Assembly (NCBI GenBank): GCA_013285995.1
Contig: JABDGN010000013.1
Span: forward strand, 1-35,037
From: Gammaproteobacteria bacterium
Lineage (GTDB): Bacteria; Pseudomonadota; Gammaproteobacteria; JABDGN01
Direction: 5' to 3'
Length of the DNA stretch: 35,037 nucleotides
Shown: positions 7,650-16,223 of the stretch, piece by piece
Layout: each line of letters begins with the position of its first letter
Position numbering within the stretch: position 1 is the first letter of the stretch
Notes under the pieces: generated by a model
The model's database searches: none
Seen by the model: only the letters and a program-made list of their open reading frames with translations
Told to the model about the DNA's origin: nothing
Translations under genes and position numbers: made by a program

Positions 7650-9521
7650 ATGCACATGAATGACTTCAAAAAAAATACCGCTGCAAAAACAGACACTCAG
7701 CTTGAAACAAGATCTGACAGCACGCTATTAACCACACTAAACACTATCTTCGGCTACTCGCAGTTTAGAGCAGGGCAAGCAGAAATTATCCAAAGCTTGA
7801 TACAAGGTGAAGATAACTTCGTGCTCATGCCGACCGGCGGTGGTAAATCGCTATGCTACCAAATTCCTGCTCTTCTGCGCGAAGGCACCGCTATCGTTAT
7901 CTCACCATTGATTTCATTGATGCAAGATCAAGTCCAAGCCTTAAAAGCCAACGGTGTAGCGGCTGCATTTTACAATTCTTCGCTGAATGAAAATGATGCG
8001 AAAAAAACCTTAGCCAAAATCCACAGTAGCGAATTAAAATTATTGTATATCGCACCAGAGCGCCTATTAAGTGAAACATTTTTAGCGCGTCTTCCTACCA
8101 TGAATATTGCACTGTTTGCGATTGACGAAGCGCATTGCGTCTCACAATGAGGCCACGATTTTCGCCCGGAATATGCACGGCTTGGCGAATTACGAAACCG
8201 CTTTCCTAAAATCCCTATTATCGCTCTTACGGCAACGGCCGACAAACAAACCCGCCAAGATATTTTACAACGCTTAAATTTAAACCAAGCTCATGTGCAT
8301 ATCGCGAGTTTTAATCGTGCCAACATTAGCTACACGATTCTTGATAAACATAAACCTTTCGAACAATTAACCAATTTTCTAAAATCACGGAAAGAAAAAT
8401 CCGGCATTATCTATTGTTTAAGCCGCAAAAAAGTCGAAGAAGTCGCTACTAAATTAACTCAGGCAGGACATGTAGCGCTACCTTATCACGCCGGCTTGCC
8501 ACCGCAACAACGTCAGCAAACGCAAAATGCCTTTAAACAAGATGATGTTGACATCATCGTCGCTACCATCGCTTTTGGCATGGGCATCGATAAACCGAAT
8601 GTGCGGTTTGTCGTGCACTACGATTTGCCAAAAAATATCGAGGGCTACTATCAGGAAACCGGACGCGCCGGTCGCGATGGGCTCCCATCGGAAGCGGTAT
8701 TATTTTATGGCTTGGGCGACAGTATGCTCATCAAACGTTTTATTGAACAACTCACTGATCTCGAGCGCCAGCGCATTGAAACTCACAAATTAAACTGCAT
8801 GATCGCCTTTGCTGAAGCACAAACCTGTCGCCGGCAAGTATTACTCAATTATTTTAACGAACAACTTGTTGCGGACTGTAATAACTGCGATATTTGCCAC
8901 AACCCACCCGCAACCTATGATGGCAGCATTGACGCACAAAAAGCACTTTCTTGCGTGTATCGGCTGCAACAAAATTACGGCGTCAATTACGTGATTGATG
9001 TTTTAAAAGGCAAAGCTCTACAACGCATCAAACAACTCGGGCACGATAAATTATCCACCTATGGCATCGGCCAACATTTATCGCAAGAAGAATGGCATAG
9101 TATTTTTCGCCAACTCATTCATATGGGATTCCTCGAACAAGATATCGCCCGCTACTCTATCATCAAACTAACTGAACATGCCCTCCCAATATTACGCAGC
9201 GAAAAAGTAGTCACGTTGGCAAAACCGCGCATTAAAGAAGAAGTTATCAAAGAGCCCAAGAAAAATCAGCACTCTAAAAAACAGCCATTAGAAGATATTG
9301 CTTACGACAATGCTGTTTTCGAAAAGCTACGCGCGTTACGAAAAAAATTGGCACAAGCAGCCGGCGTTCCTTCTTTTGTAGTATTTAGCGATGTGTCCTT
9401 AATAGAAATGGCTAATAAATTACCGAAAAATAAAGCTGAGTTTCTGGCGATTAATGGCGTTGGACAGAAGAAGTTGGAAACCTATGGAGAGGCGTTTTTG
9501 GGAGTGATTAATGGGGGGTGA
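7650..9521 (+). pseudogene. recQ: ATP-dependent DNA helicase RecQ with one in-frame UGA
   Basis: A RecQ helicase of 623 codons, intact except that codon 167 is TGA (8148-8150). Before it lie FGYSQFRAGQ, Walker A MPTGGGKSLCYQ, SPLISLMQDQVQ and DEAHCVSQ; after it, in the same frame, come GHDFRPEYARLG, ALTATAD, AFGMGIDKPNVRFVVHYDLP, QETGRAGRDG, the zinc cluster C-x16-C-x2-C-x2-C, the winged-helix region and a C-terminal HRDC domain (about residues 545-620). RecQ proteins have Trp where the TGA is (SQWGHDFRPEY, the aromatic-rich loop coupling DNA binding to ATP hydrolysis). A single TGG-to-TGA change explains it. UGA ends many neighbours, so general recoding is unlikely. It could be a very recent pseudogene, a sequencing error or a read-through site. 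A restart downstream would lack the Walker A and DEAH motifs. Confidence 0.85.
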
Positions 9522-9523
9522 AG

Positions 9524-10486
9524 TGTTCAATCCATACCGATTCCGAAGAACTGGTGAAACGCAAAAACTCGCACCATTGGCGCGAGTTTTGCCTGTTTCA
9601 ATCCACACCGACTCTTGCGAGCCGGTGAAACTCCCTTTTTGAAAAATTCTGTTAAGCTATTCAGGTTTCAATCCACACCGACTCTTGCGAGCCGGTGAAA
9701 CCTGGTTTTGTTAGGCACCATAGGGTGTATGGAAACCGGTTTCAATCCACACCGACTCTTGCGAGCCGGTGAAACTTACGGCAAAATTAACACATCCGTT
9801 TGGGATGATGTTTCAATCCACACCGACTCTTGCGAGCCGGTGAAACCGAAGGATTCGAACCTACAATGTTTACCCGGAGGGTTTCAATCCACACCGACTC
9901 TTGCGAGCCGGTGAAACGTTAGCCGTGAGATGGATAAAGTGATTGAGGAAGTTTCAATCCACACCGACTCTTGCGAGCCGGTGAAACAAAATGTCAAAAA
10001 CTCAGGCGGATACGATTCGACGTTTCAATCCACACCGACTCTTGCGAGCCGGTGAAACGCTATCAGCATAAAAAGCGCATCGATACAGGATTCGTTTCAA
10101 TCCACACCGACTCTTGCGAGCCGGTGAAACCTTTTATTTCCGGGCTACAATCTTCGCATTAAAGTTTCAATCCACACCGACTCTTGCGAGCCGGTGAAAC
10201 GTGAAACGGTTAAGTTGGCTTCTACTCGTGGTTTGTTTCAATCCACACCGACTCTTGCGAGCCGGTGAAACCCTGTTGAGTTTGAGGCTATTCGCTTGGA
10301 TCGTATGTTTCAATCCACACCGACTCTTGCGAGCCGGTGAAACGACGCCTATTCAACCAGTAACGGCTATACCTGAGGTTTCAATCCACACCGACTCTTG
10401 CGAGCCGGTGAAACTTGCTGGCTACATTAAAGAAATAGAAGCCGAGTGTGTTTCAATCCACACCGACTCTTGCGAGCCGGTGAAAC
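9524..10486 (-). CRISPR. Type I-C CRISPR array: 13 canonical 37-bp repeats, one degenerate repeat, 13 spacers
   Basis: On the plus strand the repeat starts GTTTCAATCCACACC and ends GAGCCGGTGAAAC, 37 bp, identical in 13 copies starting at 9595, 9665, 9739, 9810, 9881, 9951, 10022, 10094, 10164, 10235, 10307, 10378 and 10450. Spacers are 33-37 bp. A fourteenth copy at 9524-9560 has about ten mismatches and marks the old end, two bases after the recQ stop. The array reads on the minus strand like the cas genes: that strand's repeat ends GTGGATTGAAAC as in other I-C repeats, the degenerate copy is far from cas2, and the AT-rich leader lies at 10487-10668. In RNA the repeat folds into a 9-bp stem (CACCGGCUC/GAGUCGGUG, one G-U) closed by a GCAA tetraloop. 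No spacer is repeated and I saw no match elsewhere in the window. Confidence 0.97.
9561..9592. terminator. Palindromic terminal spacer resembling a two-way intrinsic terminator
   Basis: Between the degenerate repeat and the first canonical repeat lies GCAAAAACTCGC, a nine-base loop (ACCATTGGC) and GCGAGTTTTGC. The stem has 11 pairs with one bulged A, GC-rich at the loop end and A/T at the base. On both strands this resembles a short intrinsic terminator. It would stop recQ transcription on the plus strand and the CRISPR transcript on the minus strand. Confidence 0.6.
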
Positions 10487-10668
10487 AGGTCTATTGTAAC
10501 AACCTGAAATAAAAAGACAAATGCGTTTAGCAACGCGAACTGCGGAAAATTTGAAAAAAAGTTAAGAAGACTTTTCATGTTAAAAATATTAGTCTCATTA
10601 AAACAAGTACTTAAGCTTTGCGCGGACCTCGCAGCATTTTTATCATCACTATAGGTTCGCGCAATTAA
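10487..10668 (-). promoter_or_regulatory. CRISPR leader
   Basis: This 182-bp AT-rich gap between the cas2 stop and the first repeat is the expected position of the leader, which holds the array promoter and the signals for new spacer insertion. Near the cas2 end is an inverted repeat with 11-bp arms and one mismatch: TGCGCGGACCT (10619-10629) and AGGTTCGCGCA (10653-10663). No reliable promoter boxes could be fixed. Confidence 0.75.
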
Positions 10669-10959
10669 TTACACTATGAGTGTATTTTCAAAATCAACAG
10701 CGCGAAATCTACCGTGTTCCTTTACATGTAAATCAACAGGCTCAGTAATACGGTAAAGACGTAAATTATCTTCTTTTTCATCAATTATATCAAGCAGTTC
10801 CCTTTCTAATTGTTCATACCGCATCAGGTCAACTTTGCATTCAAATACGGAATATTGCACACGTTGGCCGGTGCGTTCACAAATTTTAGCAACGCGCCTT
10901 AACCGGCGCCGACCTTCTGGTGTTTCTGTTGAGACATCATAAGTGACAATGATTAACAT
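10669..10959 (-). CDS. cas2: CRISPR-associated endoribonuclease/integrase subunit Cas2
   Basis: This 96-aa protein begins [20 protein letters not shown], with the conserved Asp at the end of the first strand, followed by [15 protein letters not shown], both diagnostic of Cas2. With Cas1 it forms the complex that inserts new spacers at the leader end of the array. It follows cas1 by 2 bp and is the last cas gene. The length is normal for type I-C Cas2. Confidence 0.96.
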   Translation of the reverse strand: MLIIVTYDVSTETPEGRRRLRRVAKICERTGQRVQYSVFECKVDLMRYEQLERELLDIIDEKEDNLRLYRITEPVDLHVKEHGRFRAVDFENTLIV

Positions 10960-10961
10960 AT

Positions 10962-11996
10962 TTATCGATATAGGAAAGGTAAATACCCTTCTGTTTCTCC
11001 ACGAATCGTTCTAGCTAAAAATCGCGCTTGTAAATAAGGCAATAATCCAAATGGTACTTTTTTATCAAGCAACGGATGATTCACCTCATCTTTTTTTCGT
11101 TCTTGATAAGCCACGACAATTTTCTTACGGGCATCATCTTTGATTAAAATACTATCACCTTCTTCTTCTACAAAATCATCATGCTGTAGTTGACCCCGAT
11201 TGATTAATGATAGACATAAACGATCAGCAATAATAGCTCGAAACTCTTCCATTAAATCCAGTGCCAAGGCCGCACGTCCGGGACGGACAGCATGTAAAAA
11301 TCCTAATTGTGGATCAAGCCCAACTGCTTCAAGAGCGGAACGACAATCATTCATCAATAGTGAATAAAGAAAAGATAAAACCGAGTTAATTCTATCTTTT
11401 GGTGGTCGGCGAGATCGACCATTCATTTGAAAATGCTCCCGACAACTATCAATAGTTAAATGGGTTATTACAGAAAAATAATTTTTTGCGGCTTCTCCTT
11501 CTATACCGCGCACTTCATCTAAATTTTTAGCGTTCCCAAGTTGCCGCAAAGAATTTGCTAAACATTTTTCGGTAGTAGATAATTCTTCTTCATCGGCCTG
11601 ACATTTAGCTTCTCTTACGCCGCGTAATACTACTTGTCTGGCATTTTTCAATTTACCCGCAATAAATGATTTAGCCAACTTAAGCGTAGGATCTTCTTGA
11701 TCTGCCAAACGATGTTGAGCTTTACGCAGTAAAATATTACCATTTACACTCCCTTCAAGCCGAGCTTTAAACCGACCATTTCTATCTAAAAGAACCAAAC
11801 CAATCCCTTCATCTGCACAACGATGCATAGCAGCAGGGGAAATCATGACATCACCAAAACATACAACACTATTAATATGGTGTAATGGTACTTGCAATTT
11901 TTTAACGCGTTCTTCATCAACCCGCAAGGTAGCATTATCTAAATGCAGATAAATATTAGGCGTCATCAGATATAATGTATTGAGTAAAATTTTCAT
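10962..11996 (-). CDS. cas1: CRISPR integrase Cas1 (type I-C)
   Basis: This 344-aa protein has the Cas1 architecture: an N-terminal beta domain ([41 protein letters not shown]) and a helical catalytic domain with [20 protein letters not shown], then [28 protein letters not shown], which includes the metal-binding His and the downstream acidic residues. It is the spacer integrase. Spacing to cas4 and cas2 is 2 bp on each side, typical of the compact I-C adaptation module cas4-cas1-cas2. No catalytic residue seems missing. Confidence 0.96.
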   Translation of the reverse strand: MKILLNTLYLMTPNIYLHLDNATLRVDEERVKKLQVPLHHINSVVCFGDVMISPAAMHRCADEGIGLVLLDRNGRFKARLEGSVNGNILLRKAQHRLADQEDPTLKLAKSFIAGKLKNARQVVLRGVREAKCQADEEELSTTEKCLANSLRQLGNAKNLDEVRGIEGEAAKNYFSVITHLTIDSCREHFQMNGRSRRPPKDRINSVLSFLYSLLMNDCRSALEAVGLDPQLGFLHAVRPGRAALALDLMEEFRAIIADRLCLSLINRGQLQHDDFVEEEGDSILIKDDARKKIVVAYQERKKDEVNHPLLDKKVPFGLLPYLQARFLARTIRGETEGYLPFLYR

Positions 11997-11998
11997 AG

Positions 11999-12616
11999 TT
12001 AATCTACTGAAAATAGTTCCTGGTAAAGTTTATGATAGCGAGTACTGTTTTCAATAACTGCGGGTTGGCAAATTTCTATTAGCGAGCAATCTCGACATCG
12101 TTTATCATTAACCGGCTTTGGAGTAATTCCGCTTAATCTAAGCTTCTGAATAGCTTCTATCGCCTCTAATACAGCACCACGAAGCTTATCCGAAATAAGC
12201 ACTTCCCGTCGATGTTTAGAGCTATGGTAATAAATTGCACCTTTCGGCACCGCTTTATTCAACATATCTTCCAGACACATCGCTTGAGCGGCTAACTGAA
12301 GATCATCATGAATTTTTTCTTTACGCGAACCATGTTTATATTCCACCGGGTAAACATTGCCAAATTGATCGAACTCGACTACATCAGCCTTACCAACCAA
12401 ATTATACTTTTCAGAATAAAGCGGTAGCGATCTAACAATGCGAGTACCATTTTTAACGGTATAACCTTCTTCATCCACTAACTCATGTACAGCATTGCCA
12501 CGCATCGTATGGACGTTTTCATCAAACTCTTGCTCAAGATGAATGAGGGCATATTGACGTGGGCAATAGCTGTAGTGCTGGAGGGCAGAGATGGGAATTG
12601 GATTGTCATCTGACAT
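11999..12616 (-). CDS. cas4: CRISPR-associated exonuclease Cas4
   Basis: This 205-aa RecB-family nuclease with a 4Fe-4S cluster has its first Cys in HYSYCPRQYALIHLE (C18) and the last three in CRDCSLIEIC. The nuclease core shows GKADVVEF and VEYKHGSRK (the D-ExK motif). In I-C systems Cas4 joins Cas1-Cas2 and trims prespacers so that those with a correct PAM are inserted in the right direction. It starts 2 bp after cas7 stops. Confidence 0.95.
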   Translation of the reverse strand: MSDDNPIPISALQHYSYCPRQYALIHLEQEFDENVHTMRGNAVHELVDEEGYTVKNGTRIVRSLPLYSEKYNLVGKADVVEFDQFGNVYPVEYKHGSRKEKIHDDLQLAAQAMCLEDMLNKAVPKGAIYYHSSKHRREVLISDKLRGAVLEAIEAIQKLRLSGITPKPVNDKRCRDCSLIEICQPAVIENSTRYHKLYQELFSVD

Positions 12617-12618
12617 GA

Positions 12619-13476
12619 TTAGAATCCTGGAATAATCTCTGGTTCTAATTCAGATAATTTATCGAGATTAAATGTACCATCTGCATTTACTTTCAATGTT
12701 CCATGTACCTTAGCGGAAGAGTGTTGGCCAGATTTACAATTATGTTGCCACCAAAATACTTGCAATACATTCATACTACCTTCAGGCCGTGCTGATGAGG
12801 CATCATTTTCAAAAAGTTTAGGTAAGATCCCTTTAAGCACTTCTGCATCAGCATCATTAAATCCCGTTTTTTCAGATAATTGCGGATTCATACTGCCAAA
12901 AAGAGTATAGATACCTTTATCCACACGATGTTTCATTCCCATAGTATCAGAAGCTTTCTTATTACCATCACCTTCACTATTTACACTTTTAGTTATTTGT
13001 GTGCTAGAAATGCTAATAGGCTCGATACTAAAAGCAGACTGTATAGAAACAGGGCCACGAATAGGAATAGAGACACCATTAGCATCATTCTTTGAATCTT
13101 CACTATCTTTTGCTTTTACTTTTTTATTGGAAAATGCAAAGAGTTGACCGAAAGCTCTTACATCAAACCATTTTTCACAGGCTTCTTTAGCAATATCATC
13201 TTTAGGTTTTTTAAAAAACTCCTTACCTAAATTTAATTCTGCACGATCTCTTAAGCTTGTTGCTTCATCTTTTTTATAATCATCGGATTGCACAAAAATA
13301 TTATGCCCATTATCTAACAATCGATTTCGGATTTTTCGCTTAATACATACATCTGTAATCTCGCCTAACCCATCATAATCGGTACGAGGTCTATTACCAT
13401 TTAACGGATCACCATTTGGATTGGCATTTTTTACCTCAAAAATAATTGCAAAATCAATCTTCTTAGTTAAACTCAT
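12619..13476 (-). CDS. cas7: Type I-C Cascade backbone subunit Cas7 (Csd2)
   Basis: This 285-aa protein starts with IDFAIIFEVKNANPNGDPLNGNRPRTD, the hallmark of Csd2/Cas7 I-C, and contains DVRAFGQLFAF and GPVSIQSAFSIEPI. Several copies coat the crRNA spacer in the effector complex. Its ribosome site is the strongest in the operon: GAGGAGGAAA (complement of about 13481-13490) overlaps the cas8c stop codon. That fits the need for many more Cas7 copies than the other subunits. Confidence 0.96.
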   Translation of the reverse strand: MSLTKKIDFAIIFEVKNANPNGDPLNGNRPRTDYDGLGEITDVCIKRKIRNRLLDNGHNIFVQSDDYKKDEATSLRDRAELNLGKEFFKKPKDDIAKEACEKWFDVRAFGQLFAFSNKKVKAKDSEDSKNDANGVSIPIRGPVSIQSAFSIEPISISSTQITKSVNSEGDGNKKASDTMGMKHRVDKGIYTLFGSMNPQLSEKTGFNDADAEVLKGILPKLFENDASSARPEGSMNVLQVFWWQHNCKSGQHSSAKVHGTLKVNADGTFNLDKLSELEPEIIPGF

Positions 13477-13488
13477 AACATTTCCTCC

Positions 13489-13902
13489 TCATAAATTTTC
13501 AGTTGTTAATTCTATTTCTTTATCAAGACTTACTTCAGGCTTTTTAAACTTTAATTCTTGCCGTTGGCAATGGTAACCCAGTAAAAACTCACCTGATAAA
13601 CGTTCTTTATTTTCGAAATCTCCTGGTTTAAACAAACTAAAAACATCATCCATTTCATTTAACAATATCATTAAATAGCCAGGACTTTTATTACGTATTC
13701 TTGATTTGTATGACATAAGCGACGTTTCAATTATTTTCCACGTTGTATAAGGTCTATCAGAAAAACGCCGCATTAGTTTTGCAGCAGTTGTGTCTCTAGA
13801 TTCATCAGCAAGGAATAAAGCATAGTCTTCAATTTTTTCGGCAAACGCAAGCAATCTGCCATATAAATAATCTCTAGTATCTCTCGTTTTCTCTAAAGCC
13901 AT
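13489..13902 (-). CDS. Cas11c small subunit from an internal start in cas8c
   Basis: Within cas8c, in the same frame, an ATG at 13902 (MALEKTRDTRDYLYGRLLAF) is preceded by CGGAGAAATT. The GGAG (complement of 13913-13916) is ten bases upstream, a near-ideal ribosome site inside a coding region. The product would be 137 aa, alpha-helical, and identical to the Cas8c C-terminus. In several type I systems including I-C, the small subunit Cas11 is known to be made this way. The position and size fit; expression is inferred. Confidence 0.65.
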   Translation of the reverse strand: MALEKTRDTRDYLYGRLLAFAEKIEDYALFLADESRDTTAAKLMRRFSDRPYTTWKIIETSLMSYKSRIRNKSPGYLMILLNEMDDVFSLFKPGDFENKERLSGEFLLGYHCQRQELKFKKPEVSLDKEIELTTENL

Positions 13903-15498
13903 TTCATAATTTCTCCGTTCGTTAAAGTTTGAATGTTGTACATAATAACCTTTGTATAAAGCACATGCTATTCCAAGAGTTTTTTCCCATTGCCAATTTT
14001 CAAGTGCTATACGATTATTCGCGCTATTTAAAAGCATTTTTATTAAATCTTGTGGTATTAACCTCGCATCTACAATACAAGGCAACAATCGTTCAATGAT
14101 TGATTTTCTCAATTTCTCATTAGGCCCATATCCACAAACAGCTTCTGCAATGTCTTTAGGAGATGGAGCACAAATTCGCCATACAACCTTAGCTTTCTTT
14201 TTTCCTTTCTCTTCATACTTTTCATCAAAACGCAAAGGCCAAGCAAATGATAAATGCCACTTTTTAATTCGCTCAAGAAACTCCGATCCGGTTAATTCTC
14301 GATAATAAGTAATTGCAATTCTTCCTTCAGAAGCTGAATCCAAACCCATAACAACTATATTATCTAAAGAAGTTAATTGTGCAGAATAGCCCGCTATCTG
14401 CTTATTTAACTTCAAGGCGAATGTTTGTCCTACATCACCATATTGAGAAGAAACCAAATTTATTTTATTGCCATTTAGAAGAGATTGAATATCAGCAGCA
14501 TTATCTTCTAAAAATTCTTTTGAAAAAATTTCATATGTATTACTCAGTGGATTTGGTAATTCTTTGCCAGCAACAGACCAAGCAACGAAAACTTGTCTAT
14601 CTCTATTGTAGCCTTGTCTAGCGATCAACCATCGCAATGCACTATGAGCTTTTTGGGTAACAACAAAGCTTACTTGACAGGCTTGCTCAAAAGAACGGAA
14701 TCGTCCTTGATAGGTTAAAAGACCTTCGTTTGTTGGTGTAGAAATTAATTTAGCACCGTCACTTGGATTTCTTAATCTGCGCGGGTGAACTTTTGCGATT
14801 GTTTCCGTTTTTCCACTTACCTGGCATAATGATTTATTGGTTTCTTGAGAAAAGCAATATTCAATCCATGATTTATATATTGATGGGTCTAGCCAAGTTG
14901 CATCATTCTCATCACCAGGAATTTGAACTCTCCACCGAACTAAGGCATCTGCTTGCTCTTGAATGTTTTTTCCAGATTCTTTCTTCTTGATTAAATATTT
15001 AAACAGTAAAGGAACAGTTTCATTACTATTCCATTCTGTAATAAGTTGATTGTCTTTATTGACATGTAACACGCCGCTATTAATTAAGTCTGACACTAGA
15101 CAACCTTTTTTCACATATGCGCACACCGCTTTAACTTTTATAGTTGAAACCTTAGAGCTTGACCATTCTTCTAGCTGTTTTAAATAAGAATTAAAATAAG
15201 ATTTCTTCTTTCCAGCAAAATCAGGATAATCTTTTGCACAGTATTGAATCTTATCTGCTAAAGCATGAGGTGCATCATTAGTGGTACGACCAGCAGAGGC
15301 TTCTGTGGCAGGCAAAATAATTTCTTCTTTAGAAATTACACTAGCAGACAGAAATTCTCCATCTCCGTTAATGATAATTTCTATATGTGCTTGCTGAAAA
15401 GCATGGCTAAGAGGTAATAATTTATTTTTTTCAGCAGAAAATTTTTTATCATTTAAACAAGCTTCATACGTTTCATATAGTCTTTGAATCCAACTCAT
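13489..15498 (-). CDS. cas8c: Type I-C Cascade large subunit Cas8c (Csd1)
   Basis: This 669-aa protein sits where Csd1/Cas8c is expected, between cas5c and cas7. Recognisable Csd1 segments are WIQRLYETYEACL at the start, CQVSGKTETIAKVHPRRLRNPSDGAKLIS, NEGLLTYQGRFRSFEQACQVSF, KAHSALRWLIARQGY, and EKTRDTRDYLYGRLLAFAEK near the C-terminus. It recognises the PAM in target DNA and helps recruit Cas3. It is somewhat longer than many Csd1 proteins. The start overlaps the cas5c stop by ATGA and has AGAGGGA eight bases upstream. Its C-terminal part probably also yields Cas11c. Confidence 0.94.
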   Translation of the reverse strand: MSWIQRLYETYEACLNDKKFSAEKNKLLPLSHAFQQAHIEIIINGDGEFLSASVISKEEIILPATEASAGRTTNDAPHALADKIQYCAKDYPDFAGKKKSYFNSYLKQLEEWSSSKVSTIKVKAVCAYVKKGCLVSDLINSGVLHVNKDNQLITEWNSNETVPLLFKYLIKKKESGKNIQEQADALVRWRVQIPGDENDATWLDPSIYKSWIEYCFSQETNKSLCQVSGKTETIAKVHPRRLRNPSDGAKLISTPTNEGLLTYQGRFRSFEQACQVSFVVTQKAHSALRWLIARQGYNRDRQVFVAWSVAGKELPNPLSNTYEIFSKEFLEDNAADIQSLLNGNKINLVSSQYGDVGQTFALKLNKQIAGYSAQLTSLDNIVVMGLDSASEGRIAITYYRELTGSEFLERIKKWHLSFAWPLRFDEKYEEKGKKKAKVVWRICAPSPKDIAEAVCGYGPNEKLRKSIIERLLPCIVDARLIPQDLIKMLLNSANNRIALENWQWEKTLGIACALYKGYYVQHSNFNERRNYEMALEKTRDTRDYLYGRLLAFAEKIEDYALFLADESRDTTAAKLMRRFSDRPYTTWKIIETSLMSYKSRIRNKSPGYLMILLNEMDDVFSLFKPGDFENKERLSGEFLLGYHCQRQELKFKKPEVSLDKEIELTTENL

Positions 15499-16223
15499 GT
15501 AAATAATCCCTCTTCTTGCAACCCAGCAAAATTTTTACCTTGTATAAGCTCTTTGGGATACATTTCACGCACAAGTTTTCTAACAATTTTATTTTGGTTT
15601 TCAGGCTTAGGAAACTCAATCACGCCTTGCATCATCGTCGGTCTAAAAAATCGACTATGTAATTCATTAACGCCAGTTTCATCAGGATAATCAAAACCAT
15701 GAAACATGAGTCCAAAACCTAACTCTGGCAAATTATCATAGACACTTTTACCTGATCCAAACTCACAAGGCTCAACATAACCTTGGCAATCTCGGGTTCC
15801 TAAGAAAACATCCTGCCTGCCACCACGTTTCAACATACGCAGTGCAGTTTCATAATGCTTACCATCTATACGATCATGTGCAAGATTAGATCGGTATTTG
15901 TTCCACTCAAAATGTGCTTGTACTTGATACTCTACATCAGCTAGAAACGTATAGATTGACAAATCATTGCCACCGTTATAGTTTAGTGGTTTTGTTCCTT
16001 TAGTTTGTGTTTTAATTTGATTCATCACCCGCACCTTATCAATAACCCAAATAAAAGTTGGTTTCCAATAAATAGATTTAGCGATGCCTTTTAAAGCTTC
16101 ATAAGTTGGAATATGGTAAGAGCATTTCTCACCTCCAATTTTTGTTATTGGATCAGTAAAAAGCGCGTACCTCGCCCATACTTTAAATTCAATACTATTT
16201 TTCAAAATTTGCTCCTTAAACAA
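15495..16223 (-). CDS. cas5: Type I-C pre-crRNA processing endonuclease Cas5c (Cas5d)
   Basis: This 242-aa RAMP protein of the Cas5d type has SIEFKVWARYALFTDPITKIGGEKCSYHIPTYEALKGIAKSIYWKPTF at the N-terminus, then the Gly-rich RMLKRGGRQDVFLGTRDCQGYVEP. In type I-C there is no Cas6, and Cas5c cuts the repeat hairpin and stays on the crRNA 5' tag. The tetraloop-capped stem of the local repeat is a plausible substrate. It overlaps cas3 by 8 bp and cas8c by 4 bp. Confidence 0.95.
   Translation of the reverse strand: MFKEQILKNSIEFKVWARYALFTDPITKIGGEKCSYHIPTYEALKGIAKSIYWKPTFIWVIDKVRVMNQIKTQTKGTKPLNYNGGNDLSIYTFLADVEYQVQAHFEWNKYRSNLAHDRIDGKHYETALRMLKRGGRQDVFLGTRDCQGYVEPCEFGSGKSVYDNLPELGFGLMFHGFDYPDETGVNELHSRFFRPTMMQGVIEFPKPENQNKIVRKLVREMYPKELIQGKNFAGLQEEGLFT

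Noticed and set aside
8295..9521. Separate helicase gene starting at 8295
   Set aside because: It is in frame with the upstream recQ part and lacks Walker A and DEAH; the interruption is one TGA, so this is the 3' part of recQ.
7650..9521. UGA read as tryptophan throughout this genome
   Set aside because: UGA terminates many intact genes here (for example the ones ending at 1151, 9521 and 25157) and Trp is encoded by TGG elsewhere.
10201..10207. Slipped duplication of the repeat end (GTGAAAC twice)
   Set aside because: The spacer has normal length (34 bp) and GTGAAA reads as a start codon of an open frame, so coincidence is more likely.
9708..10512. Open frames across the CRISPR array (peptides with SIHTDSCEPVK and FNPHRLLRAGET)
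   Set aside because: They are translations of the CRISPR repeat itself; the region is an array, not a gene.
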